Source: Homalodisca vitripennis (taxonomy: Eukaryota > Arthropoda > Insecta > Hemiptera > Cicadellidae). Taken from it: 64,000 nt of DNA. Positions 46,330 to 60,434 of this stretch are shown here, piece by piece (position 1 is the stretch's first letter; each line of letters starts with the position of its first letter). The notes under the pieces were generated by a model that was given only the letters and a program-made list of their open reading frames with translations, made no database searches and was not told the origin of the DNA. The position numbers and the translations under genes were made by a program. The stretch spans positions 198,226,001 to 198,290,000 of the forward strand of contig NC_060207.1 in the NCBI RefSeq assembly GCF_021130785.1, in the 5' to 3' direction.

Positions 46330-48322
46330 TTGGCTCACGTTCACTGTTTGTTTACCGCAAGTACAATACACCCGCATAACAATTTTTGACGCATCAGAGA
46401 ACCCATGTATTTCTTACTTTATTGGGCGATTCAACTGTAGAGGACAAGGTATAGATATTTCAGTGACACTTTTAAGTTGTGACAATAAAGAGGTGCAATT
46501 TTAAGCAAGTTCGGTGGAGAGGTATCCTAATCACTTCCAGAGATCCAAAGCAACTGCATAAAACATAAAATTTTCAAATAATTTCTACCTATACCTAAAA
46601 ATGAAGGTTACTTTAAAAATTAAAATTAAAGTTCAATAAACAAATTCAATTATACTGTCGGTTTTAAGTTAGATGTTTATATAACTGTTTCTAATTGAAT
46701 ACGCCTTTAATTATTCTTTAGTGTTTGTAGTATATTATTATTAATTTTTAATTCAAGAAAATATTTTTGTCGTTTTATAATTCTCAACAACCGTTCAATA
46801 TATACAATCACATAAACAAGTGTGTTCTTACTTAGTCTACTTTTATGTGTATTTTAATCAAAGATGATGCAGTACTTAACTCTAATTACCATGAGGCATA
46901 AACAGCCTTTTACATTTAAAACTTTCATTGATCACCTACCCAATATTTGGTTTTGTTTATTTGATCAGTTATTTATACTCAAACAAGTAACATTAAATAT
47001 AAACCAATCAGTTTTACTTTATTATTTAATAGTGATAAATAATAGTGCAATTACGCGTTTCTATATTTGAAATAAATCAGCTAGTGTATTTAGCTTAGAA
47101 ATTAATATAAATTCAAGAGTGATATACATGTATACGCTAAATGGTAGTGAATGTTACTGTTAATTAGTGGTAATTCGTTAGGATAAAAGTGTAATTTGAA
47201 ATTTAAAAACAACGAGTTTTTAACGTGATAGGAATTTATTTAGAAAGAAAAATATATGTATCCAAGATAACATATATGTATTGCTATTTTATTGTAATCA
47301 TACAAAAAATAACATAACAAATTGTTGGGTAACGTATAACCGTAAAGTATTGAACCAATAAATTCACCACGATTTAAGCAAGAGCAGACAAATGTATTGG
47401 ATTGTTGTAGATTACTCAACGAAAATCCTATAAACATAGAATCCCTGGTATATCCTTTCTGGCATAACTAAATGAAATTTGAGATCCGTTATCCAATGTT
47501 AGTAGAAGTGCTTTACATTGTACTCAGTGAACTCATTTTACAACTTCTTCTTCTATAAATATTAAACGTTATTTCTTACATTCAATTTATATTCTGTCAT
47601 TGTACGATTTTTATAATAGGTTTATCCTGTACGAAGTAATATTTCCTCACTTCACTAAATACAATATTATAAGCTATTGATGAGCTTTTATAAATTTAAA
47701 ATTGTTGAGTCCTTGCCACTTATAAAAAGTGTCTTTGTACAAAATCGAAATCACAATTAAAAAAAACATTACAATATAAAAAAAAAAAATATGGCGTGTG
47801 TTTCATATAAATGATCCTAACCAGTTTTGGTTCTTCACACGCTAAACTTGAACAATTTCTATTTCCGAATCAAATTTATTGCAGGGGCTCTATCATACTA
47901 CACTATAATATGTGCTTCGAATAAGAGTATTACGAATTATATTTCCTATACTTTGTCCTAATTATTGTAAAGTGTGTCACTCCATTTCTTGGACATATTC
48001 ATTTAAATGTATAGAACGTTTAATTTTTAATTTTTTTGGTACTCATACAAATTTTTATGACTTCAAGGGGGGGGACTTTATAATATTGCTTTTTAAACTT
48101 AAAGATTTTAGTTGTTTTGAAATTATCAGTAGATAGGAGTATCTTCTAGCGACAGTTATTAATTTTTTAAGGACGTTGTTATACCGTTGTTAAGGGCCGC
48201 TATGACGTATTTGTTATTGAATAAGAAACCGCTAGGTAAAATACCTGTCGTATCATTATAATGTCCCTATTATTTATTTTCATCCAGCATAATTTCCAGT
48301 TATTTTAATTTCTTACCCACAA
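46330..48322 (+). repeat. array unit 1
   Basis: 1,993 bp and one of the cleanest copies. At nine diagnostic sites it matches unit 8 exactly: CATAAAAC, GATGTTTA, TTGATCAG, AACAAGTAA, ATCCAAG, GCAGAC, CATTGTAC, ACATTACA, TTTTCATCC. It has a private ACAAGGT where others have ACAACGT. Confidence 0.93.
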
Positions 48323-50349
48323 TTGGCTCACGTTCACTGTTTGTTTACCGCAAGTTAAAAATACACCCGCATAACAATTTTTGACGCATCAGAGAAACCC
48401 ATGTATTTCTTACTTTATTGGGCGATTCAACTGTAGAGGACAACGTATAGATATTTCAGTGACACTTTTTAAGTTGTGACAATAAAGAGGTGCAATTTTA
48501 AGCAAGTTCGGTGGAGAGGTATCCTAATCACTTCCAGAGATCAAATCAACTGCATAAAACATAAAATTTTTCAAATAATTACTACCTATACCTAAAAATG
48601 AAGGTTACTTTAAAAATTAAAAAATTAAAGTTCAATAAACAAATTCAATTATACTGTCGGTTTTAAGTTAGATGTTTATAACTGGTTTCTAATTGATACG
48701 CCTTTAATTATTCTTTAGTTGTTTGTAGTATATTATTATTAATTTTTAATTCAAGAAAATATTTTTGTCGTTTTATAATTCTCAACAAACCGTTCAATTA
48801 TATACAATCACATAAACAAGTGTGTTCTTACTTAGTCTACTTTTATGTGTATTTTAATCAAAGATGATGCAGTAACTTAACTCTAATTACCATGAGGCAT
48901 AAACAGCCTTTTACATTTAAAACTTTCATTGATCACCTACCCAATATTTGGTTTTGTTTTATTTGATCAGTTATTTTATACTCAAACAAGTAACATTAAA
49001 TATAAACCAATCAGTTTTACTTTATTATTTATTAGTGATAAATAATAGTGCACAATTACGCGTTTTCTATATTTGAAATAAATCAGCTAGTGTATTTAGC
49101 TTAGAATTAATATAAATTCAAGAGGATATACATGGTATACGCTAAATGGTAGTGAATGTTACTGTTTAATTAGTGGTAATTCGTTAGGATAAAAGTGTAA
49201 TTTGAAATTTAAAAACAACGAGTTTTTAACGTGATAGGGAATTTTATTTAGAAAGAAAAATATATGTATCTAAAGATAACATATATGTATTGCTATTTTA
49301 TTGTAATCATACAAAAAATAACATAACAAATTGTTGGGTAACGTATAACCCGTAAAGTATTGAACCAATAAATTCACCACGATTTAAGCAAGAGCAGACA
49401 AATGTATTGGATTGTTGTAGATTACTCAACGAAAAATCCTATAAACATAGAATCCCTGGTATATCCTTTCTGGCATAACTAAATGAAATTTGAGATCCGT
49501 TATCCAATGTTTAGTAAAAAAAAAAACAAAAATAATATAAAAAAAGTGCTTTACATTGTACTGTGAACTCATTTTTACAACTTCTTCTTCTATAAATATT
49601 AAAACGTATTCTTACATTCAATTTATATTCTGTCATTGTACTATTTTTATAATAGGTTTATCCTGTACGAAGTAATATTTCTTCACTTCACTAAAATACA
49701 ATATTTTAAGCTATTGATGAGCTTTTATAAATTTAAAATTGTTGAGTCCTTGCCACTTAAAAAAGTGTCTTTGTATAAAAATCGAAATCACAATTAAAAA
49801 AACACTACAATATAAAAAATATGGCGTGTGATTCATAATAAATGATCCTAACCAGTTTTGGTTCTTCACACGACTTAAACTTGAACAATTTCTATTTCCG
49901 AATCAAATTTATTGCAGGGCTCTATCATACTACACTATAAATATGTGCTTCGAATAAGAGTATTACGAATTATATTCCTATACTTTGTCCTAAATTATTG
50001 AAAGTGTCACTCCATTTCTTGGACATATTCATTTAAATGTATAGAAACGTTTAATTTTTAATTTTTTTTGGTACTCATACAAATTTTTTATGACTTCAAG
50101 ACTTTATAATATTGCTTTTTAAACTTAAATTTTAGTTGTTTTGAAAATTTATCAGTAGATAGGGAGTATCTTTCTAGCGACAGTTATTAATTTTTAAGGG
50201 GACGTTTGTTATACCGTTGTTAAGGCCTATGACGTATTTGTTATTGAATAAGAAAACCGCAGGTAAATACTGTCGTATCATTATAATGTCCCTATTTATA
50301 TTATTATCAGCCAGCATAATTTCCAGTTATTTTAATTTCTTACCCACAA
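48323..50349 (+). repeat. array unit 2
   Basis: 2,027 bp. Its first half has the unit 1/8 variants, but its second half has ATCTAAAG, ACACTACA and TTATCAGCC as in units 4 and 7, so it is a recombinant type. A private A-rich insertion of about 30 bp lies near 49,515-49,545. Confidence 0.93.
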
Positions 50350-52374
50350 TTGGCTCACGTTCACTGTTTGTTTACCGCAAGTACAACTACACCCGCATTA
50401 ACAATTTTTGACGGCAATCAGAGAACCCATTGTATTTCTTACTTTATTGGGCGATTTTCAACTGTAGAGGACAACGTATAGATATTTCAGTGACACTTTT
50501 AAGTTGTGACAATAAAGAGGTGCAATTTTAAGCAAGTTCGGTGGGAGAGAGGTATCCTAATCACTTCCAGAGATCCAAAGCAACTGCATAATACATAAAA
50601 TTTTCAAATATAATTTCTAACCTATACCCCTAAAGAATGAAGGTTACTTAAAAATTAAAATTAAAGTTCAATAAACAAATTCAATTATACTGTCGGTTTT
50701 AAAGTTAGATGGTTTATAACTGTTTCTAATTGAATACGCCTTTAATTATTCTTTAGTGTTGTAGATATATTATTATTAATTTTTTTAATTCAAGAAAATA
50801 TATTTTTGTCGTTTTATAATTCTCAAACAAACCGTTCAATATATACAATCACATAAACAAGTGTGTTCTTACTTAGTCTACTTTTATGTGTATTTTAATC
50901 AAAAGATGATGCAGTACTTAACTCTAATTACCATGAGGCATAAACAGCCTTTTACATTTAAAAAACTTTCATTGATCACCTACCCAATATTTGGTTTTGT
51001 TTATTTCATCAGTTATTTATACTCAAACAAGTAACATTAAATATAAACCAATCAGTTTACTTTATTATTTAATAGTGATAAATAATAGTGCAATTACGCG
51101 TTTCTATATTTGGAAATAAATCAGCTAGTGTATTTAGCTTAGAAATTAATATAAATTCAAGAGTGGATATACATGTATACGCTAAAATTGGTAGTGAATG
51201 TTACTGTTAATTAGTGGTAATTCGTTTTAGGATAAAAGTGTAATTTGAAATTTAAAAACAACGAGTTTTTAACGTGATAGGAATTTATTTAGAGAAAGAA
51301 AAAATATGTATCCAAAGATAACATATATGTATTGCTATTTTTATTGTAATCATACAAAAAATAACATAACAAATTGTTGGGTAACGTATAACCGTAAAAA
51401 GTATTGAACCCCAATAAATTCACCACGATTTAAGCAAGAGCACACAAATGTATTGGATTGTTGTAGATTACTCAACGAAATCTCCTATACACATAGGAAT
51501 CCCTGGTATATCCTTTCTGGCATAAAACTAATGAAATTTGAGATCCGGTTATCCAATGTTAGTAGAAGTGGATGTGCTTTACATTGTACTGTGAACTCAT
51601 TTTACAACTTCTTCTTCTATAAATATTAAACGTATTCTTACATTCAATTTATATTCTGTCATTTTACATTTTTATAATAGGTTTATCCTGTACGAAGTAA
51701 TATTTCATCACTTCACTAAATACAATATTATAAGCTATTGATGAGCTTTTATAAATTTAAAATTGTTGAGTCCTTGCCACTTAAAAAGTGTCTTTGTATA
51801 GAAATCGAAATCACAATTAAAAAAAACATTTACAATATTAAAAATATGGCGTGTGTTTCATATAAATGATCCTAACCATGTTTTGGTTCTTACACGCTAA
51901 AACTTGAACAATTTTCTATTTCCGAATCAAATTTATTGCAGGGCTCTAGCATACTACACTATAATATGTGCTTCGAATAAGAGGTATTACGAATTATATT
52001 CCTATACTTTGTCCTAATTATTGAAAGTGTCACTCCATTTCTTGGACATATTCATTTTAAAATGTATAGAACGTTTAATTTTTAATTTTTTTGGTACTCA
52101 TACAAATTTTTATGACTTCAAGACTTTATAATATTGCTTTTTTAAACTTAAATTTTAGTTGTTTTTGAAATTTATCAGTAGATAGGAGTATCTTCTAGAC
52201 GACAGTTATTAATTTTTAAGGTGGGACGTTGTTATACCGTTGTTAAGGGCCTATGACGTATTTGTTATTGAATAAGAAACCGCAGGTAAATACTGTCGTA
52301 TCATTATAATGTCCCTATTATTTATTTTCATCCAGCATAATTTCCAGTTATTTTAATTTCTTCTTACCCACAAA
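50350..52374 (+). repeat. array unit 3
   Basis: 2,025 bp. It carries CATAATAC, TTCATCAG, AACAAGTAA, ATCCAAAG, GCACAC and CATTTTAC; the last two are shared with unit 5. Many single-base homopolymer expansions. Confidence 0.93.
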
Positions 52375-54390
52375 TTGGCTCACGTTCACTGTTTGTTTAC
52401 CGCAAGTACAATACACCCGCATAACAATTTTTGACGCATCAGAGAACCCATGTATTTCTTTTACTTTATTGGGCGATTCAACTGTAGAGGACAACGTATA
52501 GATATTTCAGTGACACTTTTTAAGTTGTGACAATAAAGAGGTGCAATTTTAAGCAAGTTCGGTGGAGAGGTATCCTAATCACTTCCAGAGATCCAAAGCA
52601 ACTGCATAATACATAAAATTTTCAAATAATTTCTACCTATACCTAAAAATGAAGGTTACTTAAAAATTAAAATTAAAGTTCAATAAACAAATTCAATTAT
52701 ACTGTCGGTTTTAAGATTAGATATTTATAATCTGTTTTCTAATTGAATACGCCTTTTAATTATTCTTTAGTGTTTGTAGTATATTATTATTAATTTTTTA
52801 ATTCAAGAAAAATATTTGTAGTCCGTTTTTTATAATTCTCAACAACCGTTCAATATATACAATCACATAAAAAGTGTGTTCTTACTTAGTCTACTTTTAT
52901 GTGTATTTTAATCAAAGATGATGCAGCCAGTACTAAAACTCTAATTACCATGAGGCATAAACAGCTTTTTACATTTTTAAAACTTTAATTGATCACCTAC
53001 CCAATATTTGGTTTTGTTTATTTCATCAGTTATTTATACTCAAACTAGGTAACATTATAATATAAACCAAAAGATCAGTTTTTACTATTTATTATTTAAT
53101 AGTGATAAATAATAGTGCAATTACGCGTTTCTATATTTGAAATAAATCAGCTAGTGTATTTAGCTTAGAAATTAATATAAATTCAAGAGTGATATACATG
53201 TATACTCGCTAAATGGTAGTGAATGTTACTGTTAATTAGTGGTAATTCGTTAGGATAAAAGTGTTAATTTGAAATTTAAAAACAACGAGTTTTTAACGTG
53301 ATTAGGGAATTTATTTAGAGAAAGAAAAATATATGTATCTAAGATAACATATATGTATTGCTATTTTATTGTAATCATACAAAAAATAACACATAACAAA
53401 TTGTTGGGGTTAACCGTATAACCGTAAAGTATTGAACCAATAAATTCACCACGATTTAAGCAAGAGCAGACAAATGTATTGGATTGTTGTGAGATTACTC
53501 AACGAAAATCCTATAAACATAGAATCCCTGGTATATATCCTTCTGGCATAACTTAAATGAAATTTGAGATCCGTTATCCAATGTTAGTAGAAGTGCTTTA
53601 CATTGTACTGTGAACTCATTTTACAACTTCTTCTTCTATAAAATATTAACGTATTCTTACATTCAATTTATTATTCTGTCATTGTACATTTTTTATAATA
53701 AGGTTTATCCTGTACGAAATAATATTTCAATCACTTCACTAAATACAATATTATAAGCTATTGATGAGCTTTTATAAATTTAAAATTGTTGAGTCCTTGC
53801 CACTTAAAAAGTGTCTTTGTTATAAAATCGAAATCACATATTAAAAAAAACACTACAATATAAAAAAATATGGCGTGTGTTTCATATAAATGATCCTAAC
53901 CAGTTTTGGTTCTTCACACGCTAAACTTGAACAATTTCTATTTCCGAATCAAATTTATTGTGCAGGGCTCTATCATACTACACTATAATATGTGCTTCGA
54001 ATAAGAGTATTACGAATTATATTCCTATACTTTGTCCTAATTATTGAAAGTGTCACTCCATTTCTTGGACATATTTCATTTAAATGTATAGAACGTTTAA
54101 TTTTTAATTTTTTTGGTACTCATACAAATTTTTTATGACTTCAAGACTTTATAATATTGCTTTTTAAACTTAAATTTTAGTTGTTTTGAAATTTATCAGT
54201 AGATAGAGTATCTTCTAGCGACAGTTATTAATTTTTTAAGGGACGTTGTTATACCGTTGTTAAGGCCTATGACGTATTTTGTTATTGAAAATAAGAAAAC
54301 CGCAGGTAAATACTGTCGTATCATTATAATGTCCCTATTATTTATTATCAGCCAGCATAATTTCCAGTTATTTTAATTTCTTACCCACAA
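52375..54390 (+). repeat. array unit 4
   Basis: 2,016 bp. It has the variant set CATAATAC, GATATTTA, TTCATCAG, AACTAGG, ATCTAAG, GCAGAC, CATTGTAC, ACACTACA, TTATCAGCC, the same set as unit 7. Confidence 0.93.
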
Positions 54391-56407
54391 TTGGCTCACG
54401 TTCACTGTTTACGTTTGTTTACCGCAAGTACAATACACCCGCATAACAATTTTTGACGCATCAGAGAACCATGTATTTCTTACTTTATTGGGCGATTCAA
54501 CTGTAGAGGACAACGTATAGATATTTCAGTGACACTTTTAAGTTGTGACAATAAAGAGGTGCAATTTTAAGCAAGTTCGGTGGAGAGGTATCCTAATCAC
54601 TTCCAGAGATCCAAAGCAACTGCATAATACATAAAATTTTCAAATAATTTCTACCTATACCTAAAAATGAAGGTTACTTAAAAAATTAAAATTAAAGTTC
54701 AATAAACAAATTCAATTATACTGTCGGTTTTAAGTTAGATGTTTATAACTGTTTCTAATTGAATACGCCTTTAATTATTCTTTAGTGTTTGTAGTATATT
54801 ATTATTAATTTTTAATTCAAGAAAATATTTTTGTCGTTTTATAATTCTCAAAACAACCGTTTTCAATATATACAATCACATAAACAAGTGTGTTCTTACT
54901 TAGTCTACTTTTATGTGTATTTTAATCAAAGATGATGCAGTACTTAACTCTAATTACCATGAGGCATAAACAGCCTTTTACATTTAAAACTTTCATTGAT
55001 CACCTACCCAATATTTGGTTTTGTTTATTTGATCAGTTATTTATACTCAAACAAGTAACATTAAATATAAACCAATCAGTTTTTACTTTATTATTTAATA
55101 GTGATAAATAATAGTGCAATTACGCGTTTCTATATTTGAAATAAATCAGCTAGTGTATTTAGCTTAGAAATTAATATAAATTCAAGAGTGATATACATGT
55201 ATACGCTAAATGGTAGTGAATGTTACTGTTAATTAGTGGTAATTCGTTAGGATAAAAGTGTAATTTGAAATTTAAAAACAACGAGTTTTTTTTTTTTTGT
55301 TTAACGTGATAGGAATTTTATTTAGGAAAGAAAAATATATGTATCCAAGATAACATATATGTATTGCTATTTTATTGTAATCATACAAAAAATAAACATA
55401 ACAAATTGTTGGGGTAACGTATAACCGTAAAGTATTGAACCAATAAATTCACCCACGATTTAAGCAAGAGCACACAAATGTATTGGATTGTTGTAGATTA
55501 CTCAACGAAAATCCTATACACATAGAATCCCTGGTATATCCTTTCTTGCAGGCATAACTAAATGAAATTTGAGATCCGTTATCCAATGTTAGTAGAAGTG
55601 CTTTTACATTGTACTGTGAACTCATTTTTCAACTTCTTCTTCTATAAATATTATAACGTATTTCTTACATTCAATTTATATTTCTGTCATTTTACATTTT
55701 TATAATAGGTTTATCCTGTACGAAGTAATATTTTTCATCACTTCACTAAATACAATTATTATAAGCTATTGATGAGCTTTTATAAATTTAAAATTGTTGA
55801 GTCCTTGCCACTTAAAAAGTGTCTTTGTATAAAATCGAATATCACAATTAAAAAAACATTACAATATAAAAATATGGCGTGTGTTTCATATAAATGATCC
55901 TAACCAGTTTTGGTTCTTCACACTCTAAACTTGAACAATTTCTATTTCCGAATCAAATTTATTGCAGGGGCTCTATCATACTACACTATAATATGTGCTT
56001 CGAAATAAGAGTATTACGAAATTATATTCCTATACTCTATTGTCCTAATTATTGAAAGTGTCACTCCATTTCTTGGACATATTCATTTAAATGTATAGAA
56101 AACGTTTAATTTTTAATTTTTTTGGTACTCATACAAATTTTTATGACTTCAAGACTTTATAATATTGCTTTTTAAACTTAAATTTTAGTTGTTTTGAAAT
56201 TTATCAGTAGATAGGAGTATCTTTCTAGCGACAGTTATTAATTTGTTTTAAGGGACGTTGTTTTATACCGTTGTTAAGGCCTATGACGTATTTGTTATTG
56301 AATAAGAAAACCGCAGGTAAATACTGTCGGTCATCATTATAATGTCCCTATTATTTATTTTCAGCCCAGCATAATTTTCCCAGTTATTTTAATTTTCTTA
56401 CCCACAA
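54391..56407 (+). repeat. array unit 5
   Basis: 2,017 bp. It has GATGTTTA, TTGATCAG and AACAAGTAA like units 1 and 8, but GCACAC and CATTTTAC like unit 3. A T-run expansion with an extra G lies at about 55,286-55,300. Confidence 0.93.
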
Positions 56408-58425
56408 TTGGCTCACGTTCACTGTTTGTTTACCGCAAGTACAATACACCCGCCATAACAATTTTTGGGACGCATCAGAGAACCCATGTATTTCTTACTT
56501 TATTGGGCGATTCAACTGAAGAGGACAACGTATAGATATTTCAGTGACACTTTTAAGTTTGTGACGAAATAAAGAGGGTGCAATTTTAAGCAAGTTTCGG
56601 TGGAGAGGTATCCTAATCACTTCCAGAGATCCAAAGCAACTGCATAATACATAAAATTTTCAAATAATTTCTACCTATACCTAAAAATGAAGGTTACTTA
56701 AAAAATTAAAATTAATAGTTCAATAAACAAATTCAATTATACTGTCGGTTTTAAGTTAGTATTTATAACTGTTTCTAATTGAATACGCCTTTAATTATTC
56801 TTTAGTGTTTGTAGTATATTTTATTATTAATTTTTAATTCAAGAAAAATTTTTTTTTGTCGTTTTTATAATTCTCAACAACCGTTCAATATATACAATCA
56901 CATAAAACAAGTGTGTTCTTACTTAGTCTACTTTTATGTGTATTTTAATCAAAGATGATGCAGTACTTAAACTCTAATTACCATGAGGCATAAACAGCCT
57001 TTTACATTTAAAACTTTTCATTGATCACCTACCCAATATTTGGTTTTGTTTATTTCATCCAGTTATTTATACTCAAACTAGTAACATTAAATATAAACCA
57101 ATCAGTTTTACTTTATTATTTAATAGTGATAAATAATAGTGCAATTACGCGTTTCTATATTTGAAATAAATCAGCTAGTGTATTTAGCTTAGAAATTAAT
57201 ATAAATTCAAGAGTGATATACATGTATACGCTAAATGGTAGTGAATGTTACTGTTAATTTAGTGGTAATTCGTTAGGATAAAAGTGTAATTTGAAAATTT
57301 AAAAAACAACGAGTTTTTTAACGTGATAGGAATTTATTTAGAAAGAAAAATATATGTATCTAAGATAACATTATGTATTGCTATTTTATTGTAATCATAC
57401 AAAAAAATAACATATACAACAAATTGTTGGGTAACGTATAACCGTAAAGTATTGAACCAATAAATTCACCACGATTTAAGCAAAGAGCAGACAAATGTAT
57501 TGGATTGTTGTAGATTACTCAACGAAAATCCTATAAACATAGAATCCCTGGTATATCCTTTCTGGCATAACTAAATGAAATTTGAGATCCGTTATCCCAA
57601 TGTTAGTAGAAGTGCTTTACATTGTACTGTGAACTCATTTTACAACTTCTTCTTCTATAAATATTAAACGTATTCTTACATTCAATTTATATTCTGTCAT
57701 TTTACATTTTTATAATAGGTTTATCCTGTTACGAAGTGTAATATTCATTCACTTCACTAAATACAATATTATTAAGCTATTGATGAGCTTTTATAAATTT
57801 AAAATTGTTGTGTCCTTGGCCACTTTAAAAAGTGTGTCTTTGTATAAAATCGAAAAAAATCACAATTAAACGGTAAAACACTTACAATATAAAAATATGG
57901 CGTGTGTTTTCATATAAATGATTCCTAACCAGGTTTTGGTTTCTTCACACGCTAAACTTGAACAATTTCTATTTCCGAATCAAATTTAATTGCAGGGGCT
58001 CTATCATACTACACTATAATATGTGCTTCGAATAGAGTATTACGAATTATAGTTCCTATACTTTGTCCTAATTATTGAAAAGTGTCACTCCATTTCTTGG
58101 ACATATTCATTTTAAATGTATAGAACGTTTAATTTTAATTTTTTTGGTACTCATACAAAATTTTTATGGACTTTCAAGACTTTATAATATTGCTTTTTAA
58201 ACTTAATTTTAGTTGTTTTGAAATTTATCAGTAGATAGGAGTATCTTCTAGCGGACAGTTATTAATTTTTAAAGGGGACGTTGGTTATACCGTTGTTAAG
58301 GCCTATGACGTATTTGTTATTTGAATAAGAAACCGCAGGTAAATACTGTCGTATCATTATAATGTCCCTAATAATATTTATTTTCATCCAGCATAATTTC
58401 CAGTTATTTTATTTCTTACCCACAA
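56408..58425 (+). repeat. array unit 6
   Basis: 2,018 bp. It has GTATTTA, TTCATCC, AACTAGTAA and ATCTAAG like units 4 and 7 at the front, but CATTTTAC and TTTTCATCC like unit 3 toward the end. It contains a shortened TATATG run near 57,371 and a small insertion near 57,869. Confidence 0.92.
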
Positions 58426-60434
58426 TTGGCTCACGTTCACTGTTTGTTTACCGCAAGTACAATACACCCGCATAAACAATTTTTTGACGCATCAGAGAAC
58501 CCATGTATTTCTTACTTTATTGGGCGATTTCAACTGTAGAGGATCTTAAACGTATAGATATTATTTTTCAGTGACACTTTTAAGTTGTGACAATTAAAGA
58601 GGTGCAATTTTAAGCAAGTTCGGTGGAGAGGTAATCCTAAATCACTTCCAGAGATCCAAAGCAACTGCATAATACATAAAAAATTTTCAAATAATTTCTA
58701 CCTATACCTAAAAATGAAGGTTACTTAAAAAATTAAAATTAAGTTCAATAAACAAATTCAATTATACTGTCGGTTTTTAAGTTAGATATTTATAACTGTT
58801 TCTAATTGAATACGCCTTTAATTATTCTTTAGTGTTTGTAGTATATTATTATTAATTTTTAATTCAAGAAAAATATTTTTTGTCGTTTTATAATTCTCAA
58901 CAAACCGTTCAATATATACAATCACATAAACAAGTGTGTTTCTTACTTAGTCTACTTTTATGTGTATTTTAATCAAGATGATGCAGTACTTAACTCTAAT
59001 TACCATGAGGCATAAACAGCCTTTTACATTTAAAACTTTCATTGATCACCTACCCAATATTTGGTTTTGTTTATTTCATCAGTTATTTATACTCAAAACT
59101 ATGGAGTTGAGTAACATTAAATATAAACCAATCAGTTTTACTTTATTATTTAATAGTGATAAATAATAGTGCAATTACGCGTTTCTATATTTGAAATAAA
59201 TCAGCTAGTGTATTTAGCTTAGAAATTAATATAAATTCAAGAGTGATATACATGTATACGCTAAATGGTAGTGAATGTTACTGTTAATTAGTGGTAATTC
59301 GTTAGGATAAAAGTGTAATTTGAAATTTAAAAACAACGAGTTTTTAACGTGATAGGAATTTATTTAGAAAGAAAAATATATGTATCTAAGATAACATATA
59401 TGTATTGCTATTTTATTGTAATCATACAAAAAATAACATAACAAATTGTTGGGTTAACGTATAACCGTAAAGTATTGAACCAATAAATTCACCACGATTT
59501 AAGCAAGAGCAGACAAATGTATTGGATTGTTGTAGATTACTCAACGAAAATCCGTATTATAAACATAGAATCCCTGGTATATCCTTTCTGGCATAACTAA
59601 ATGAAATTTGAGATCCGTGTTATCCAATGTTAGTAGAAGTGCTTTACATTGTACTGTGAACTCATTTTACAACTTCTTCTTCTATAAATATTAAACGTAT
59701 TCTTACATTCAATTTATATTCTGTCATTGTACATTTTTATAAATAGGTTTATCCTGTACGAAATAATATTTCATCACTTCACTAAATACCAATATTATAA
59801 GCTATTGTATGAGCTTTTATAAATTTAAAAATTGTTGAGTCCTTGCCACTTAAAAAAAGTGTCTTTGTATAAAATCGAAATCACAATTAAAAAAAACACT
59901 ACAATATAAAAATATGGCGTGTGTTTCATATAAATGATCCTAACCAGTTTTGGTTCTTCACACGCTAACTTGAACAATTTCTATTTCCGAATCAAATTTA
60001 TTGCAGGGCTCTATCATACTACACTATAATATGTTGCTTCGAATAAGAGTATACGAATTATATTCCTATACTTTGTCCTAATTAATTGAAAGTGTCACTC
60101 CATTTCTTGGACATATTCATTTAAATGTATAGAACGTTTAATTTTTAATTTTTTTGGTTACTCATACAAATTTTTATGACTTCAAGACTTTATAATATTG
60201 CTTTTTTAAACTTAAATTTTAGTTTGTTTTGAAATTTATCAGGTAGATAGGAGTAATCTTCTAGCGACAGTTATTAATTTTTAAGGGACGTTGTTATACG
60301 TTGTTAAGGCCTATGATGACGTATTTGTTATTGAATAAGAAACCGCAGGTAAATACTGTCGTATCATTATAATGTCCCTAATTATTTATTATCAGCCAGC
60401 ATAATTTCCAGTTATTTTAATTTCTTACCCACAA
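58426..60434 (+). repeat. array unit 7
   Basis: 2,009 bp. It matches unit 4 at the diagnostic sites except for a private insertion (CTATGGAGTTGAG) at about 59,098-59,110. That insertion changes the local open frame at 58,960-59,166. Confidence 0.93.

Noticed and set aside
46864..47070. 68-codon frame repeated in the 2-kb units (also 60,968-61,174, and altered at 58,960-59,166)
   Set aside because: It is broken by single-base indels or stops in most other units, has AT-driven composition, and shows no motif. Survival in units 1 and 8 is better explained by cleaner sequence there.
47240..47437. 65-codon minus-strand frame in unit 1 and unit 8 (61,344-61,541)
   Set aside because: Another by-product of the repeat; it is not maintained across units and is hydrophobic in the way AT-rich random frames are.
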